DNA of 64,000 bases from Bradyrhizobium sp. NAS80.1 (GTDB taxonomy: Bacteria > Pseudomonadota > Alphaproteobacteria > Rhizobiales > Xanthobacteraceae): contig NZ_LGHL01000035.1 in assembly GCF_001908205.1 (NCBI RefSeq), positions 1-64,000 of the forward strand, read 5' to 3'. The position numbers and the translations under genes were made by a program. Below are positions 32,769 through 41,268 of the stretch, piece by piece (within the stretch, counting starts at the first letter, position 1; each line of letters begins with the position of its first letter). A model generated the notes under the pieces. The model saw only the letters and a program-made list of their open reading frames with translations. It was not told where the DNA came from and ran no database searches.

Positions 32769-34133
32769 ATGCGGGCCACGATGATTGAAGAACCGGCACG
32801 AAAGGTGCCGCTCTACGGCGAATATGAAGTCGTCGTTCTCGGCGGCGGACCGGCCGGCATCGTGGCGGCGGCTTCCGCCGCGCGGGCGGGGCGGCGGACC
32901 CTGCTGATTGAGCGCTACGGTTTCCTTGGCGGCATGGGCACCGCTGCCGGCGTCACCAATTTCTGCGGCCTGCATGGCAATGTTTATGGCCAGGCCCACC
33001 GGCTGGTCCAGGGCATGGCGTCCGAGCTGCTGGCGCGGATCGACCACTTGAACGGCCTCAACGCACCGCATCTGATCCTCGGCAAGGTCTTTGCCCAGGC
33101 CTACGACACCGCCGCCTACAAGATTGCGGCTGACGAGCTTCTGGCGAGCCACAAGGTGCACATCCTGTTCCACGCGCTCGGCGCCGGCGTGGTGATGGGC
33201 GGTGACCGCCGCATCGACGCGCTGATGGTCGAGACCAAGGCCGGCCGGCAGGCTGTGCGATCGGAAATATTCATCGACTGCTCCGGCGACGGCGATCTCG
33301 CGGTCTGGGCCGGCGCGCCGTTCGAGGTCGGTGATGAACACGGTCATCCGCTCTATCCATCGATGATGCTCCGCCTCAACGGCATCGATCCCGAGAAGGC
33401 GGGCGATGCCTGGCGCACGATCCCGCAATTGATGGAGAAGGCCATCGCCGCCGGCACGCACAAATTCCCGCGCAAGAGCGCGATCGTGCGGCCGCAAAAG
33501 TCCGGCATCGAATGGCGGGTGAACTTTACCCAGGTGGCGCGCGAGGATGGCCATGCCATCAACGGCATCGAGCCCGACGATCTCACCCGCGGCGAGATCG
33601 AGGGCCGCAAGCAGGCGCTCGCCGCGTTCGAATTCCTGCGCACCGTGCCGGGCTTCGAGAAGTCCTACATCGTCGACCTGCCGCCGCAGCTCGGCATCCG
33701 CGAGACCCGCCGCATCAAGGGCGGCTACCAGCTCAGCGGCGAGGACGTGCTCGGCTGTGCCTCTTTCGAGGATTCGATCGGCGTCAATGGCTGGCCGATC
33801 GAGGCCCATGTTCCCGGCGATGTCGTCTTCACCTTCCCGCCGATTCCGGAATCGCGCGGCTATAATGAGCTGCCTTACCGGATGCTGCTGCCCGAGGGCG
33901 TCGACAATCTCCTGGTCGCCGGCCGCTGCGCCTCGATGACCCATGAGGGCCAGTCGGCGGCGCGGGTCTCGGGTGCCTGCTTCGTGATGGGGGAGGCGGC
34001 CGGTTCCGCAGCAGGGCTGGCGCTCTCCGGAAACCGGAACCTACGTGACATCCCGGTTGAAAAATTGCAGGAAACGTTGAAACAACAGGGCGCCTTCATC
34101 GGGCGGGACCAGCCCGTGCCCGAGGGCCTGTAA
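32769..34133 (+). CDS. FAD-dependent oxidoreductase (FAD_oxidored type)
   Basis: A 454-residue flavoprotein: FAD-binding loop VVVLGGGPAGIVAAASAARA (about residues 21-40), then RYGFLGGMGTAAGVTNFCG, a second FAD segment EIFIDCSGDGDLAVWAGAP, and a C-terminal FAD closure, NLLVAGRCASMTHEGQSAAR. Members of this group oxidise or dehydrogenate varied small molecules; the true substrates are mostly unknown. GGAG lies 11 bases before ATG 32769. It is followed by a binding protein, ATPase and permease on the same strand, so it probably acts on the molecule they import. Confidence 0.85.
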   Translation: MRATMIEEPARKVPLYGEYEVVVLGGGPAGIVAAASAARAGRRTLLIERYGFLGGMGTAAGVTNFCGLHGNVYGQAHRLVQGMASELLARIDHLNGLNAPHLILGKVFAQAYDTAAYKIAADELLASHKVHILFHALGAGVVMGGDRRIDALMVETKAGRQAVRSEIFIDCSGDGDLAVWAGAPFEVGDEHGHPLYPSMMLRLNGIDPEKAGDAWRTIPQLMEKAIAAGTHKFPRKSAIVRPQKSGIEWRVNFTQVAREDGHAINGIEPDDLTRGEIEGRKQALAAFEFLRTVPGFEKSYIVDLPPQLGIRETRRIKGGYQLSGEDVLGCASFEDSIGVNGWPIEAHVPGDVVFTFPPIPESRGYNELPYRMLLPEGVDNLLVAGRCASMTHEGQSAARVSGACFVMGEAAGSAAGLALSGNRNLRDIPVEKLQETLKQQGAFIGRDQPVPEGL

Positions 34134-34177
34134 CGGACTGCAAGAGAACGACCGAGAGAAACGACGGAGGAGACGGG

Positions 34178-35182
34178 ATGATCGGAATTGCGCGGCTCGC
34201 GCTTGCGGGCCTGGTGGCGATCATGGCGATGGGAACGGCGAAGGCCGAGGACATGCTGAAGGCCAAGATCGGCGTGCTCCGCCTGTCGTCCTCCGCGCCC
34301 GTCTTCATCGCACAGGACAAGGGTTACTTTCGCGAGGCCGGCCTCGACGTCGAGCTGAAGTTCTTTGATGCGGCGCAGCCGATCGCGGTTGCGACCACTT
34401 CGGGCGACGTCGATTTCGGCGTTACCGCGTTCACCGCCGGCCTCTACAATCTCGCCGGCAAGGGCGTGCTGAAGGTGATCGGCGGCATGAGCCGCGAGAA
34501 GGCCGGCTATCCTCTGATCGGCTATTTCGCCAGCAACAATGCCTATGCCGCCGGGCTGAAGACGCCGAAGGATCTCGCGGGCAAGCGCGTCGCGGTGACG
34601 CAGGTCGGATCAAGCTTCCACTATTCACTCGGCCTGCTCGCCGACAAATACGGCTTCAAGCTCGCGGACGTGAAGATCGTGCCGCTGCAATCGCTGTCGA
34701 ACGCGGCCGCTGCGCTGAAGGGCGAGACTGTCGATGCGGCGCTGCTTCCTGTCTCCACCGCGCGAAAGCTGATGGATGAGGGCGGCGCGAAGTTTTTGGG
34801 CTGGGTCGGCGACGAAACGCCCTGGCAATTGGGCGCGGTGTTCGCCTCGCCGAAGACGTTGACCAACAAGGCGCTGGTGACGAAGCTGCTCGTCGCCCTC
34901 GCAAAGGCCGATCGCGAATATCACGACGTCATCCTCGCCGCGATGAAGGACGGCGTTGCGCCGATCAACGAGCAGACAAAACCGCTGCTGGAGATCATCG
35001 CAAAGTACACCAACCTGCCGGTCGAGCAGGTGGTCGGCAATTGCGCCTATATCGATCCCGACGGCAAGCTCGACGTCAAGAACGTCGACAACCAGATCAA
35101 ATGGCTCCAGGAGCAGGGCTTCGCCGACAAGGGCTTTGATGCCAATGCGATCATTGCCAAGGATTATGTGAAGGCAGATTGA
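34178..35182 (+). CDS. ABC transporter substrate-binding protein, NitT/TauT (SsuA/NMT1) type
   Basis: A 334-residue periplasmic binding protein. The Sec signal ends near AKAED (residue 25); the mature part shows KIGVLRLSSSAPVFIAQDKG, VELKFFDAAQPIAVATTSGD and FGVTAFTAGLYNLAGKG, typical of aliphatic sulfonate, taurine or small aromatic importers. ATG 34178 follows GGAGGAGACGGG. The ATPase and permease genes follow after a palindromic repeat, making one importer with the oxidoreductase upstream. Confidence 0.9.
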   Translation: MIGIARLALAGLVAIMAMGTAKAEDMLKAKIGVLRLSSSAPVFIAQDKGYFREAGLDVELKFFDAAQPIAVATTSGDVDFGVTAFTAGLYNLAGKGVLKVIGGMSREKAGYPLIGYFASNNAYAAGLKTPKDLAGKRVAVTQVGSSFHYSLGLLADKYGFKLADVKIVPLQSLSNAAAALKGETVDAALLPVSTARKLMDEGGAKFLGWVGDETPWQLGAVFASPKTLTNKALVTKLLVALAKADREYHDVILAAMKDGVAPINEQTKPLLEIIAKYTNLPVEQVVGNCAYIDPDGKLDVKNVDNQIKWLQEQGFADKGFDANAIIAKDYVKAD

Positions 35183-35206
35183 TGCTACGCGCGCCTTTCC
35201 AAACCC

Positions 35207-35310
35207 GTCATCCTGAGGTGCTCGCGAAGCGAGCCTCGAAGGATGCACGGCCGGGCGGCATCCGGGCCGTCGATCCTTCGAGACGCCGCTTCGCGGCTCC
35301 TCAGGATGAC
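35207..35310. repeat. palindromic repeat inside the ABC importer operon
   Basis: GTCATCCTGAGGTGCTCGCG at the left is answered by CTCCTCAGGATGAC at the right, with inner arms CCTCGAAGGAT / ATCCTTCGAG. It lies between the binding-protein stop and the ATPase start. Such hairpins can stabilise the upstream message and reduce the downstream one, suiting a binding protein needed in excess. Confidence 0.8.
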
Positions 35311-35333
35311 GGATCGAGAGCAGGGGGCAGCCG

Positions 35334-36107
35334 ATGGACCTGATCGCCAACCACATCACCCATCGCTTCGGCGATCTCGCCGTGCTCGACGACATCTCCT
35401 TCACGGTCGGCGCCGGCGAGGTAGTGGCGATTGTCGGGCCATCGGGCTGCGGCAAGAGCACGCTGCTGTCGATTCTCGGCGGGCTGATGCAGCCGACCTC
35501 GGGCGCGCCCGAGCTGCGCGGCGCGCCGCCGGCGGATAGTCTCAATCCGCTCACCTTCGTGTTCCAGGATTTTGCGCTGCTGCCCTGGGCGACGGTCGAG
35601 GAGAATGTCGAATTCCCGCTGCTGCATACCCAGCTCTCGGCTACGCAGCGCCGCGCGCTGGTCGACGATGCCCTGCGCCGCACCGGCCTGACCGATTTTC
35701 GCGCGACCTACCCCAAACAGCTCTCGGGCGGCATGCGCCAGCGCGTCGGCATTTCGCGCGCGCTCGCGGTCAAGCCAGCCATTCTGCTGATGGACGAGCC
35801 GCTGTCGGCGCTGGATTCGCAGACGCGCGAGCTCCTGATGGAAGACTTCGTCCGCCTGCTCGCGGACGGCGGCATGGGCGCGGTCTATGTCACCCACAAT
35901 CTCGAAGAGGCCGCGCGCCTGGCCGACCGCATCGTGGTGCTGTCGCGCCGGCCGGGGCGCATTCGCGAAGTCGTGACCGTGCCGATGACGCGGGCGGCGC
36001 GTGGCGAGGCGGCAGCGCGTGAAAAACTGCTCTCGCTCCAGAACCAGATCTGGTCGCTGATCCGCAACGAGGCGATCGATGCCGAACGCGAGGTCCAGCA
36101 TGCTTGA
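35334..36107 (+). CDS. ABC transporter ATP-binding protein, NitT/TauT type
   Basis: A 257-residue ATPase: Walker A GPSGCGKST (about residues 38-46), Q-loop FVFQDFALLPWATV, signature LSGGMRQRVG, Walker B AILLMDEPLSALDSQT, and the H-loop in VTHNLEEA. It powers the importer with the permease that follows; ATG 36100 of the permease overlaps this stop (36105-36107). Start ATG 35334 follows AGGGGG. Confidence 0.93.
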   Translation: MDLIANHITHRFGDLAVLDDISFTVGAGEVVAIVGPSGCGKSTLLSILGGLMQPTSGAPELRGAPPADSLNPLTFVFQDFALLPWATVEENVEFPLLHTQLSATQRRALVDDALRRTGLTDFRATYPKQLSGGMRQRVGISRALAVKPAILLMDEPLSALDSQTRELLMEDFVRLLADGGMGAVYVTHNLEEAARLADRIVVLSRRPGRIREVVTVPMTRAARGEAAAREKLLSLQNQIWSLIRNEAIDAEREVQHA

Positions 36108-36927
36108 TCGCTCGTCGGTGCCGGAAACACTTGCAAAGGACGAAGCGACCCGGCGCGTCCGCTTTCGTGGCGCAGGCTTCGTGCCTGCCAGCAGCCGCTT
36201 CGGCGGCTGGATCGCGCTCGCCCTCGTCATCGCGATCTGGCAGGCGGCCGGCAGCGCCGGCCTCGTCAATCCGCTGTTCCTGCCGGCGCCTTCGGCCATC
36301 GCACGGGCGATCTACGAGCTCGCGATGTCAGGCGCACTCTGGCAGCATCTGTCCGCATCGCTGCTGCGCATCGGCGTCGGCTGGTTACTGGGAACGGCGG
36401 CCGGTGTTGCTGTCGGCTTCGCCATCGGCCTGTCGCGGCTCGCGCGCAGCGTCGGCATCACCTTCATCTCGGCTCTGTTCCCGATCCCGAAAATCGCGCT
36501 GTTGCCGCTCCTGATCCTCTGGCTCGGCATCGGCGAAGAACCGAAGATTGCGACCATTGCGCTAGGTGTGTTCTTCTCGACGGCGATCTCGGTCTATAGC
36601 GGCGTCGATGCCGTGCCGCGCAACCTCATCCGCATGGCGCAGAGTTTCAACGTTCCCTTCACCACCATCGTGCGCAAGGTGATCTGGCCGGGCGCATTGC
36701 CCGCGATCCTCGCCGGCTTCCGCATCACGGCCTCGGTCGCGCTCTTGCTCGTCGTCAGCGCCGAGATGATCGGCGCGCAGTACGGTATCGGCGCGTTCGT
36801 GCTGCAGGCGGGCAATCTGATGCAGACGGATCAGCTGCTCGCGGGCGTGGTGATCCTGTCGGTGTTCGGGCTGGCGGTGGGGAAGGTGATCGGCTGGCTG
36901 GAGACGCGGCTGCTGCACTGGCGGTAG
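36100..36927 (+). CDS. ABC transporter permease, NitT/TauT type
   Basis: A 275-residue inner-membrane permease with about six helices; the coupling motif (EAA loop) is NLIRMAQSFNVPFTTIVRKV. ATG 36100 is chosen because it overlaps the ATPase stop and follows GAGGTCC; an in-frame ATG at 36079 would lengthen the overlap. It completes the importer of the oxidoreductase operon. Confidence 0.9.
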   Translation: MLDRSSVPETLAKDEATRRVRFRGAGFVPASSRFGGWIALALVIAIWQAAGSAGLVNPLFLPAPSAIARAIYELAMSGALWQHLSASLLRIGVGWLLGTAAGVAVGFAIGLSRLARSVGITFISALFPIPKIALLPLLILWLGIGEEPKIATIALGVFFSTAISVYSGVDAVPRNLIRMAQSFNVPFTTIVRKVIWPGALPAILAGFRITASVALLLVVSAEMIGAQYGIGAFVLQAGNLMQTDQLLAGVVILSVFGLAVGKVIGWLETRLLHWR

Positions 36928-36944
36928 CTGCAATCACCGCAGCC

Positions 36945-37034
36945 GTAGGGTGGGCAAAGCGAAGCATGCCCACCGCGTCTATCTCAGTGTCGGGCAATGG
37001 CGGGCACGGCGCAAGTGCGCCTTTGCCCACCCTG
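36945..37034. repeat. palindromic intergenic repeat (TAGGGTGGGCAAAGC type)
   Basis: GTAGGGTGGGCAAAGCGAAG at the left and GCCTTTGCCCACCCTGC at the right form inverted ends. It lies between the converging permease and gentisate dioxygenase genes and probably acts as a shared hairpin terminator. Confidence 0.75.
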
Positions 37035-37042
37035 CGAGCTCC

Positions 37043-38083
37043 TCACGCGTTCCCGCGATCCTCGCGGAACAGGTCGAGCTTCTGCTGCACCGGGCGGTCG
37101 GAGAAGCTGAACAGCACCGCGTCGTCTTCGGCCTCGTGCGTGACCCATTGCCAGCTCGGCGCCACGAACAGATCGCGCGGGCCCCACTCGAAAGTCTGAT
37201 CACCGATGCGGGTGCGGCCCTTGCCCTCGATTGGACAGAACACGGTCGCATCGGTCGAGCGATAGCGCGCGGTTTTGAAACCCTTCGGCAGTAGCTGGAT
37301 GAAGGTGCCGATGGTTGGCATCGCGAAGTCGCCGGTCTCGGGGTTGCTGAACTTCAGCTTTAGCCCGTGGCAGGCGTCCCACTCCTCGCGCGTCCTGGCC
37401 TTTTCCAGCGCCTCGCGCGTATGGGCGTAAGGGTAGCTGAAGATCGGCGAGGTCTTCGAGCTCCGCTTCGCGTCGACCGGCAGCAGATTGTGGCCGTAGC
37501 GGGCAAAGCTGTCGCCGGCGGGCTTGGTGATCTTCTGCTGGTCTTCCTTCGAGCCTTCCGCAAAGGAGCAGTCGAAGAACTGGACGAGAGGAATGTCGAG
37601 GCCGTCGAGCCAGAACATCGGCTCGCTCGTCTCGTTGGAATGATCGTGCCATGTCATCGACGGCGTGATGATGAAGTCGCCGGGCTCCATCGCGGTGCGC
37701 TCGCCGTCGACCGCGGTGTGGGCGCCCTTGCCTTCGAGCACGAAGCGCAGCGCCGACTGGCAGTGCCGGTGCGCGGGTGCGACGTCGCCGGGCACCACCA
37801 TCTGCACGCCGGCATAGAGCGACGTCGTGATCTTGGACTGGCCGCGCAGGCCCGGGTTCTCCAGCACAAGCACGCGCCGCTCGGCTTCCTTGGCGGTGAT
37901 CAGCTTGCCGGCTTCCGTCATGTAATCGCGGATGACGTCGAACTTCCACAAATGAGGCCGGCAGGCGCTTTTCGGCTCCGGCGTGATCAGGTCGCTCATC
38001 ACCGTCCACAGCGCGGTGAGATTCTCGCCGTCGATCTTCTTGTAGAACGCCTCGCGTTCCGGCGTCTTGGTCACGGCTTCCAT
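37043..38083 (-). CDS. gtdA: gentisate 1,2-dioxygenase
   Basis: A 346-residue bicupin Fe(II) dioxygenase that cleaves gentisate between C1 and C2 to maleylpyruvate. The first cupin holds the metal ligands His105 and His107 (PAHRHCQSALRFVLEGKG), with another His in MTWHDHSNE (146-148). The second cupin is shorter and degenerate (TVFCPIEGKGRTRIGDQTFE). ATG 38083 follows GGGAGGCGCACC. It faces the isomerase and MarR genes. A promoter with -35 TTGACG (38142-38137) and -10 TATACT (38120-38115) overlaps the 27-bp element at 38107-38133, which is repeated upstream of the monooxygenase operon. Confidence 0.9.
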   Translation of the reverse strand: MEAVTKTPEREAFYKKIDGENLTALWTVMSDLITPEPKSACRPHLWKFDVIRDYMTEAGKLITAKEAERRVLVLENPGLRGQSKITTSLYAGVQMVVPGDVAPAHRHCQSALRFVLEGKGAHTAVDGERTAMEPGDFIITPSMTWHDHSNETSEPMFWLDGLDIPLVQFFDCSFAEGSKEDQQKITKPAGDSFARYGHNLLPVDAKRSSKTSPIFSYPYAHTREALEKARTREEWDACHGLKLKFSNPETGDFAMPTIGTFIQLLPKGFKTARYRSTDATVFCPIEGKGRTRIGDQTFEWGPRDLFVAPSWQWVTHEAEDDAVLFSFSDRPVQQKLDLFREDRGNA

Positions 38084-38106
38084 GGTGCGCCTCCCGTTCG
38101 CTTTGT

Positions 38107-38133
38107 TAATTGACAGTATACTCACGATCTAGG
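38107..38133 (-). promoter_or_regulatory. gentisate-regulon operator/promoter, copy A
   Basis: The plus strand reads TAATTGACAGTATACT, then c-AC-g-AT-c-TAGG. It matches copy B (42417-42443) at 24 of 27 positions. Its core AGTATACT is self-complementary and its TATACT serves as a -10 box 16 bases from TTGACG on the minus strand. A repressor bound here would block the dioxygenase promoter. The MarR protein of 38931 is the obvious candidate; this is inference. Confidence 0.65.
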
Positions 38134-38168
38134 TAGCGTCAACCTGACGAACGATATACAAGGCCGTC

Positions 38169-38289
38169 GTCATTCCGGGGCGACGCGCCAGCGTCGAGCC
38201 CGGGATCCATAACCACGATCGGGAGTATGGATTCTCAGATGCGCAATTGCGCATCATAGCTTGCGCCTCCCGGCGCGCCCCGGAATGAC
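38169..38289. repeat. palindromic intergenic repeat (GTCATTCCGGGGC / GCCCCGGAATGAC)
   Basis: Inverted ends GTCATTCCGGGGCGACGCG and GGCGCGCCCCGGAATGAC enclose ATCCATAACCACGATCGGGA and an ATGCGCAATTGCGCAT palindrome. It separates the divergent dioxygenase promoter from the isomerase gene. Confidence 0.8.
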
Positions 38290-38308
38290 GAATAACAGGG
38301 AGGTCTCG

Positions 38309-38941
38309 ATGAAGTTGCACGGCTATTTCCGATCCAGCGCCGCCTATCGCGTGCGGATCGCGCTAAATCTCAAGGGCCTTGGCGCCGAGCACCTGCCGCA
38401 TCACTTGCGCAAGGGCGAGCAATGCGCGCCCGCCTATCTCGCCATCAACCCGCAAGGCCTGGTGCCGGCGCTGGAGAATGATGCAGGTGCGGTGCTGACC
38501 CAGTCGGTCGCGATCATTGAATGGCTCGACGAGACCCATCCCAACCCGCCGCTGCTGCCGAAAGATCCGCTGCGGCGCGCAAAGGTGAGGGCGTTCGCGC
38601 TCGCGATCGCCTGCGACACCCATCCGGTGCAGAACCTGAAGGTGCTGGCGCGGCTGCGCGAACTCGGCCTGGCGGAGGAGAAGGTCCAGGAGTGGGCGGC
38701 GTGGGTCAACCGCGAGGGGCTATCTGCCTGCGAGACGCTGGTCAGGCATGAGCCCGGCCCGTTCTGCTTTGGTGATGCGCCGACGCTCGCCGATCTCTGC
38801 CTGGTGCCGCAGCTTGCCAATGCGCGACGTTTCGGCGTGGATGTGACGGCCTATCCCCGCCTGCTCAAGGCGGAAGCCGCGGCGAAGGCGCTGCCGGGCT
38901 TCGCCAATGCCGCGCCGGAGAAGCAGCCCGATGCCGAGTAA
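38309..38941 (+). CDS. maiA: maleylpyruvate/maleylacetoacetate isomerase (zeta-class GST)
   Basis: A 210-residue glutathione-S-transferase-fold isomerase. The zeta-class active-site motif is SSAAYRVRIALNLKG (residues 8-22, canonical SSCxWRVRIAL with Ala for Cys), then NPQGLVPAL and the C-terminal helical domain. Next to gentisate dioxygenase it should convert maleylpyruvate to fumarylpyruvate. ATG 38309 follows GGGAGGTCTCG. Its stop overlaps the MarR start, so the two are coupled. A fumarylpyruvate hydrolase gene is not in the window. Confidence 0.88.
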   Translation: MKLHGYFRSSAAYRVRIALNLKGLGAEHLPHHLRKGEQCAPAYLAINPQGLVPALENDAGAVLTQSVAIIEWLDETHPNPPLLPKDPLRRAKVRAFALAIACDTHPVQNLKVLARLRELGLAEEKVQEWAAWVNREGLSACETLVRHEPGPFCFGDAPTLADLCLVPQLANARRFGVDVTAYPRLLKAEAAAKALPGFANAAPEKQPDAE

Positions 38942-39443
38942 GCCGCTTCCTCCGATCACGATGGACGCGGTCTATGCCGCGCCGGGCTATTTGTTCCGGC
39001 GCATGCAGCAGATCGCGGTCTCGATCTTCATGGAGGAGTGCAAGGCGTTCGACCTGACGCCGGTGCAATATGCGGCGCTGATCGCAATCCACACTCATCC
39101 CGGCATCGATGCGACGCGGCTATCGGCCGTGATCGCCTTCGACCGCTCCACGCTCGGCAGCGTGATCGAGCGGCTTCAGGTCAAGGACTATATCGAGCGA
39201 AAGCCGGCGCCCGAGGACAAGCGGATCAAGCTGCTCTACCTGACCAAATCAGGCGCGGCGATCCTGCGCGAGATCATCCCCGTCGTCGAGCGTGCCCAGG
39301 CGCGCATGCTGGAGCCGCTCAAACCCGCCGACCGCAAGGTGCTGATGGGGCTTCTGGTGCAACTCGTCGATCTCAACAACGAGGCGTCGCGTGTGCCGCT
39401 GCGGGCCGAGGATGCGCTTGAGCATCTGGGTAAGGCGGGGTGA
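38931..39443 (+). CDS. MarR-family transcriptional regulator
   Basis: A 170-residue winged-helix regulator: helix LTPVQYAALIAIHTHPGI, recognition region DRSTLGSVIERLQVKDYIER and wing PAPEDKRIKLLYLTKSG. ATG 38931 overlaps the isomerase stop. MarR proteins in aromatic clusters usually repress until an aromatic acid or its CoA ester binds. Its probable targets are the two identical-looking elements at 38107 and 42417. Confidence 0.92.
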   Translation: MPSKPLPPITMDAVYAAPGYLFRRMQQIAVSIFMEECKAFDLTPVQYAALIAIHTHPGIDATRLSAVIAFDRSTLGSVIERLQVKDYIERKPAPEDKRIKLLYLTKSGAAILREIIPVVERAQARMLEPLKPADRKVLMGLLVQLVDLNNEASRVPLRAEDALEHLGKAG

Positions 39444-39467
39444 GGAGAAGACTCGGCCTCACACACT

Positions 39468-39605
39468 CTCGTCGTCCTGGACAAGCGCAGCGGAGCGCAG
39501 ATCCGGGACCCATAACCACAGGGAGTAGTTTGGCGAAGGCTCGTGGTTAGCAGTGTGCGCCACACGCCTCCCTAGGGTTATGGGGCCCGGCTTTCGCCGG
39601 GGCGA
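39468..39605. repeat. composite palindromic repeat with conserved inner arm
   Basis: CTCGTCGTCCTGGACAAGCG at the left and CGGGGCGACACTG at the right, with inner ATAACCACAGGGAGTAGTTT and GGCTCGTGGTTAGCAG, match the inner part of 8048-8230 and 15042-15222. It lies between the convergent MarR and CoA-ligase genes. Confidence 0.75.
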
Positions 39606-39654
39606 CACTGAGGGTGTGCTAGGACTCTGCGTCCTTCACGCTTGCTACTCCCCC

Positions 39655-41268
39655 TCACATCCTCAACAACGCCTGCCGGTCAATCTTCCCCGTACCCGTC
39701 TTCGGCAGCTCGTCGATAAAGATCACCTCGCGCGGGTATTTGTAGGGCAGCAGCTTGCCCTTGACGTAGTCTTGCAGCATGCGCGCCGCCTCGCTCTCGT
39801 CGACGGCGCGATTATTCATCACCACGACCGCCTTCAACGTCATGCGCCGATCCGGCAGTTCGGCGGCAAACACCGCGCATTCGCGGATGTCGGGGTGGTC
39901 GGCGAGGCACAGCTCGACCTCGAGCGGATAGACCCACTGGCCGGAGATTTTTATGAGATCGTCGGCGCGGCCGCGGAAGAAGTGGAAGCCGTCGCTGTCG
40001 CGGACGAAACGGTCGCCGGTGTAGATCCAGCCGCCCTCGCGGATGGTCTCGGCGGATTTGTCCGGCCGGTTCCAGTACAGCGGCGTGTTGGAATCGCCGC
40101 GCACCCACAAGATGCCTTCTTCATTGTCGTCGACGTCGCGGCCGTCCTTGTCGCGAAGCGCGACTTCGTAGCCGGGCACGCGCAGGCCGGCGGCGCCGAG
40201 CTTCTTCCGATCGGGGCGGTTCGAGAGATAGATGTGCAGCACCTCGGTCGAGCCGAGGCCTTCGACGATCTCGAGGCCGGTGAGCGTCTTCCAGCCGTTG
40301 AAGACTTCGGCCGAGAGCACTTCGGCTGCGGAGAGCGCCATGCGCAGCGACGAGAAGTTCGTCAGTTGTGCGCCCTCGGCCTTGGTTAGCGAGGTGTAGA
40401 GCGTCGGCAGGCCGAAGAAGACTGTCGGCTTGTATTGCTCGATCGCCGCGAAGATCGTTGCGGGCTTCGGCTGCCCCGGCAGCAGCAGCGTCGTGGCACC
40501 GGCCGAGAACGGGAAGGTGACGGAGTTGCCAAAGCCATAGGCGAAGAAAATCTTTGGCACGGAGAAGCAGATGTCGCCGGGCGTCAGCTTCAACACGTTC
40601 TGCGCAAAGGCGACTTCGCTATAGGCCATGTCGTGCTGGAGATGCACGATGCCCTTGGGCCGGCCGGTCGAGCCGGAGGAATACATCCAGAACGCCATCT
40701 CGTTGCGATGCGTCGGGGCTTCGGTGAGCTCGGTCGGGAATTGCGTGAGCCAACTTGCGGCGGCGATCGCGTCCGGTGCGGCGTGATCGTCCACCGCGCC
40801 ATTCACGACGATCAGCGTATGCAGGTTCGTGTCCTTGCAGGCGTCCGCGTTGAAGCGCGCGCAGAACTCGGCGTCCGCGACCGCAACGGCCGCGCCGGAA
40901 TCGGCGAGGTAGAATTGCAGCAGGTCCGGCGGCGTCAGCGTGTTGATGAGGAGCGGCACAAAGCCCGCGCGCACCGCGCCGAAGAAGGCTGCGGGATAGG
41001 CCGGCGTGTCATCGAGGAACAGGAGCACGCGGTCGCCGCGCGTCAGACCGAGGGATGCAAAGCCGTTGCCCCAGCGGCTAGCGTCCACGCAGAGCTCGGC
41101 ATAGCTGCGCGTGCCTGCTGGACCCATGAGCGCGAGCCTGTTGCCACGGCCTTTGGCAAGATTGTCGAACAGCACGCGGCTGGCGTTGTAGACTTGCGGA
41201 ACGGCGAAGCCGATCTCCCGCGCGCCCGGGCTGTTGGCGGGCACCTGGTCGCGAATCTCGTTGGTCAT
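39655..41268 (-). CDS. benzoate-CoA ligase family protein, probable salicylyl-CoA or related aryl-CoA ligase
   Basis: A 537-residue adenylate-forming ligase resembling benzoate-CoA ligases. The N-terminus has IGFAVPQVYNASRVLFDN, P-loop MYSSGSTGRPKG (195-206), SVPKIFFAYGFGN and GLGSTEVLHIYLSN typical of the aryl group, hinge GRADDLIKISGQWVYPLEVE, and the catalytic Lys in PKTGTGKIDRQ. It makes the CoA ester that the overlapping monooxygenase would hydroxylate. ATG 41268 overlaps that gene's TGA as ATGA. In the known CoA route salicylate becomes salicylyl-CoA, gentisyl-CoA and gentisate. Anthranilate or another ortho-substituted benzoate is possible. Confidence 0.85.
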   Translation of the reverse strand: MTNEIRDQVPANSPGAREIGFAVPQVYNASRVLFDNLAKGRGNRLALMGPAGTRSYAELCVDASRWGNGFASLGLTRGDRVLLFLDDTPAYPAAFFGAVRAGFVPLLINTLTPPDLLQFYLADSGAAVAVADAEFCARFNADACKDTNLHTLIVVNGAVDDHAAPDAIAAASWLTQFPTELTEAPTHRNEMAFWMYSSGSTGRPKGIVHLQHDMAYSEVAFAQNVLKLTPGDICFSVPKIFFAYGFGNSVTFPFSAGATTLLLPGQPKPATIFAAIEQYKPTVFFGLPTLYTSLTKAEGAQLTNFSSLRMALSAAEVLSAEVFNGWKTLTGLEIVEGLGSTEVLHIYLSNRPDRKKLGAAGLRVPGYEVALRDKDGRDVDDNEEGILWVRGDSNTPLYWNRPDKSAETIREGGWIYTGDRFVRDSDGFHFFRGRADDLIKISGQWVYPLEVELCLADHPDIRECAVFAAELPDRRMTLKAVVVMNNRAVDESEAARMLQDYVKGKLLPYKYPREVIFIDELPKTGTGKIDRQALLRM

